Of a stretch of 22,635 nt of DNA, positions 20,760-22,635 are shown piece by piece (position 1 is the first letter of the stretch; each line of letters starts with the position of its first letter). A program made the translations under genes and the position numbers. Source of the DNA: Purshia tridentata. Lineage: Eukaryota > Streptophyta > Magnoliopsida > Rosales > Rosaceae. Where the stretch lies: NCBI GenBank assembly GCA_003254885.1, contig QANT01004415.1, positions 1 through 22,635 of the forward strand. Direction: 5' to 3'. The notes beneath the pieces were generated by a model, which was not told the origin of the DNA, did no database searches, and saw only the letters and a list, made by a program, of their open reading frames with translations.

Positions 20760-22252
20760 CTGGAAGTGCATTCAAATAAAGTTGAAGTACATAATGAAAT
20801 GCATTCATCGAATCTTCCTGTGTTGAAAACTTCTCAATACAGTTAACAAAAAAATGTTTCTTGCCCTTAAAATCTTTTTATGGGTGCAGAAGGTGAACAT
20901 ATCATCATAAATTCATAACTGATACACAAGCAAATAGTAGGAAAGTGATATACCTGTACAGGTGATGCTGCCAATAGCATGCCTGCTACTCCACCACCCA
21001 AAACTCGACCATCAGACCCTGCCAAGGACACACTCAGACCACCACTTCTGCTGCGATTACCATTACTTTCAGAAAACAGGTAGGAACCTGACAGAGAAAT
21101 AATCTCATATCGACCCTGCAAAATAAAAAACATATACATAATAAAAAGCTATCCACAAAGAAATAAAGAACCAAACATCAAAAAGAGCATCCAGGTTTAT
21201 ATAAGTTTTTCAAAAAATAACACCACAATTAGATCACACGACTATGCAACATTCAGTGGTCAATTCTTGGGAATGGGATATTATTATTTATGAATAAATC
21301 ACCCTCATTATAAATAAAAAGTACTAGTACAAGTATGAATAATTTATACATGCAATTTAAGGGTATTATTGGAAAACTGAACAATCTTGATTTTACTACA
21401 TAAACCAAACATTGGAATGGAAATATATTTTCTGGTTACTATTTCCCGATATTTCCAAACATTCCCCCAGGAATGGGCATAAAATTACATTCTCAAATAA
21501 CTCATTCTGCAAACCAAATGGAGCCTTAAGGGAGAATGTGCGATATCAAAAATGAAGAAGTAAAAATAAGTGACATCTCTATTTATGGACAGTCTATATC
21601 CTTTAAACACAAGTAATTAAGGCAGTGCAAAACATCTGGAACATTGTTTCCATGCGCTTTGATCTCATTGTGAATGCTTAAAACTTGCTGGAAAAGAGTA
21701 TATGTTTAACTCATTATCCATCAAGGGATCCTCCAGAAAATTTCTTATAACTCTGGATGAAATCCTATTTGACTAGGGCAAAATATATGTCCATATGCTG
21801 TGGGCAGAACACTTGACCACAAAGTATTCAATTTGGGGAGAAAAAGAAGGTTGTAAAGATGGGTTGCCATTATTTCGCACTAATAACTTTCAATGGCAGA
21901 ATTTTAAGATGAACAGCTGTCCCTTAAGATACAAAAATGTTTGCATTTGTAAATTAACAAAAGAAATATAATAGCATAATTATACACTATGTTATCTCAA
22001 GTCATCGTCAAACTAATTTCTTGCTTTATAGGTACTGTAAAATCAGTATGTACACCTACAACCAAATCCAAGTTCCGATGGCAGTTTATAAATTAAATCT
22101 TATAAAAATTTCAAAGGTACCTCATATGTGACAGTACCACCAGACATTGCTGGCTGCCGAAGAGTAACATTGCAGATGGCACCATTTGCAGAGAGAATAC
22201 AAACTGTGCGTGGTCCTTGCTGTGAAAATGACATAACCTTTGATGCTATATC
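20472..22252 (-). CDS. AHL: AT-hook motif nuclear-localized protein, clade B, partial: last three exons
   Basis: The visible coding part joins 22252-22121, 21115-20954 and 20759-20472 on the minus strand. All joins are phase 0 with GT-AG introns of 1005 and 194 bp, giving 193 residues before the TGA. It contains most of a PPC/DUF296 domain: DIASKVMSFSQQGPRTVCIL, LRQPAMSGGTVTYE, then GRYEIISLSGSY in place of the clade-A GRFEIL, and VLGGGVAGMLLAASPVQ, then VIVGSFIADGKK. The C-terminal tail is Ser/Gly/Pro-rich (SSPPPTQMLDFGAP, SSQGGGSSESSDENGSSP) and ends in HPLWASQTQQ. The exon borders match the intron-containing clade B. The AT-hook-encoding exon(s) must lie beyond 22635, since 22253-22635 reads as intron. 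The product should be nuclear, binding AT-rich DNA and forming AHL trimers. Which type (II or III) cannot be told without the N-terminus. Confidence 0.95.
20954..21115 (-). CDS. AHL: Clade-B AHL penultimate exon
   Basis: The acceptor ttttgcag precedes 21115 and the donor gtatat follows 20954. The 162 bases give 54 codons, GRYEIISLSG to AASPVQ, with phase 0 at both ends. It includes the GRYEII segment that corresponds to the AHL interaction motif. Confidence 0.95.
21260..21528. mobile_element. Possible MITE remnant inside the 1005-bp AHL intron
   Basis: The right border, tctgcaaaccaaatggagcc (21506-21525), reverse-complements to ggctccatttggtttgcaga, a wording typical of plant MITE ends. Inside are ggaatgg/ccattcc-type words (gggaatggg near 21271, gaatgggcat near 21471). 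A matching left end is not apparent, so this may be a truncated copy. The borders are rough. Confidence 0.3.
22121..22252 (-). CDS. AHL: Clade-B AHL upstream PPC exon
   Basis: The acceptor tttgcag precedes 22252 and the donor gtacct follows 22121. The 132 bases give 44 codons, DIASKVMSFS to GGTVTYE, with phase 0 at both ends. The preceding exon of this family typically ends in NAGE or similar and is not in the window. A longer open frame (22122-22451) passes through this exon in another phase and is not real. Confidence 0.94.
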
Positions 22253-22587
22253 CTGCAAACCATAAGGGCCCACAATTGAGAAGGCATGCCATTACTGGAA
22301 AATTCATTATGTATGGATGATGAGATTCCATTGAAACAGACTCAATTCCAATAGAATTATTGGAGGATTCAATATATTTATAAAGTATACAGAAAACTAA
22401 AACTGTGTATAAACATAAGAATTGAAAACGAGAACAAAGTCCTGAAGACATAATTAAATATCATAAAGCAGTGCATATATAGAAAATAGAAAAAAAAATT
22501 GCAGCTTCCCGTTATGACAAAGGTCAGCCATCAAACAAATATTCGCAACAAAAACTTCTTCTACTAGTAGTTTCCTGCTTCTGAATA

Positions 22588-22619
<32 letters not shown>

Positions 22620-22635
22620 GGATTCCAAATTCACA
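22253..22635 (-). other. Partial upstream intron of the clade-B AHL gene
   Basis: At least 383 bp of intron precede the DIASK exon on the minus strand. No AT-hook coding exon is visible up to the right edge. A TA microsatellite at about 22593-22619 sits in it. Confidence 0.75.
22593..22619 (+). repeat. TA dinucleotide microsatellite
   Basis: An uninterrupted TA run of about 13 units, within the presumed AHL intron. Confidence 0.9.

Noticed and set aside
22122..22451. 109-codon minus-strand frame
   Set aside because: It reads through the AHL exon in the wrong phase and into the intron; the phase giving DIASKVMSFS is the family-consistent one.

Overview
The window looks like plant nuclear DNA, most likely from a eudicot. 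It is very AT-rich, with long gene-poor stretches full of TA, CT/GA and ATT microsatellites. It carries remnants of plant transposons, and its recognisable genes belong to plant-specific families: AT-hook nuclear-localized (AHL) proteins and a SAUR-like protein. A woody rosid is a guess from overall look only. There is one ambiguous base (N at 13996) inside a poly-T run.

Layout. 1-7000 is gene-free. It holds microsatellites, a 31-bp tandem duplication (641-702), a putative MITE with an internal partial triplication (4080-4626) and a GC-richer, motif-bearing stretch about 1.7-2.0 kb upstream of the first gene. 7392-8279 (+) is a complete, intronless clade-A AHL gene. 8280-13400 is AT-rich intergenic DNA with no gene I can support. 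13500-17750 is a transposon graveyard: a degenerate 14.1-14.7 kb repeat patch, then a broken Ty3/gypsy pol fragment (15207-16500). Pol is interrupted by a MITE with clear terminal inverted repeats (15694-15999) and followed by a second MITE (16839-17112). A pair of same-orientation repeats (about 13.5 and 17.3 kb) flanks this block. 18536-18925 (-) is a complete, intronless SAUR-like gene. 20472-22252 (-) holds the last three exons of a second AHL gene, of the intron-containing clade B. Its 5' part, which should carry the AT-hooks, lies beyond the right edge.

How the genes relate. The two AHL proteins belong to a family known to bind AT-rich DNA through AT-hooks and to assemble homo- and hetero-trimers through the PPC/DUF296 domain. 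SAUR genes are growth effectors, and AHLs are known regulators of growth, partly through auxin-related genes. A direct link between these particular neighbours is not shown by the sequence. I found no tRNA, rRNA, recognised miRNA precursor or CRISPR array, and no convincing new biological system. The most informative details are the nested MITE insertion with a reconstructable target, the recent 93-bp duplication, and a tandem duplication that includes the stop codon of the clade-B AHL gene.
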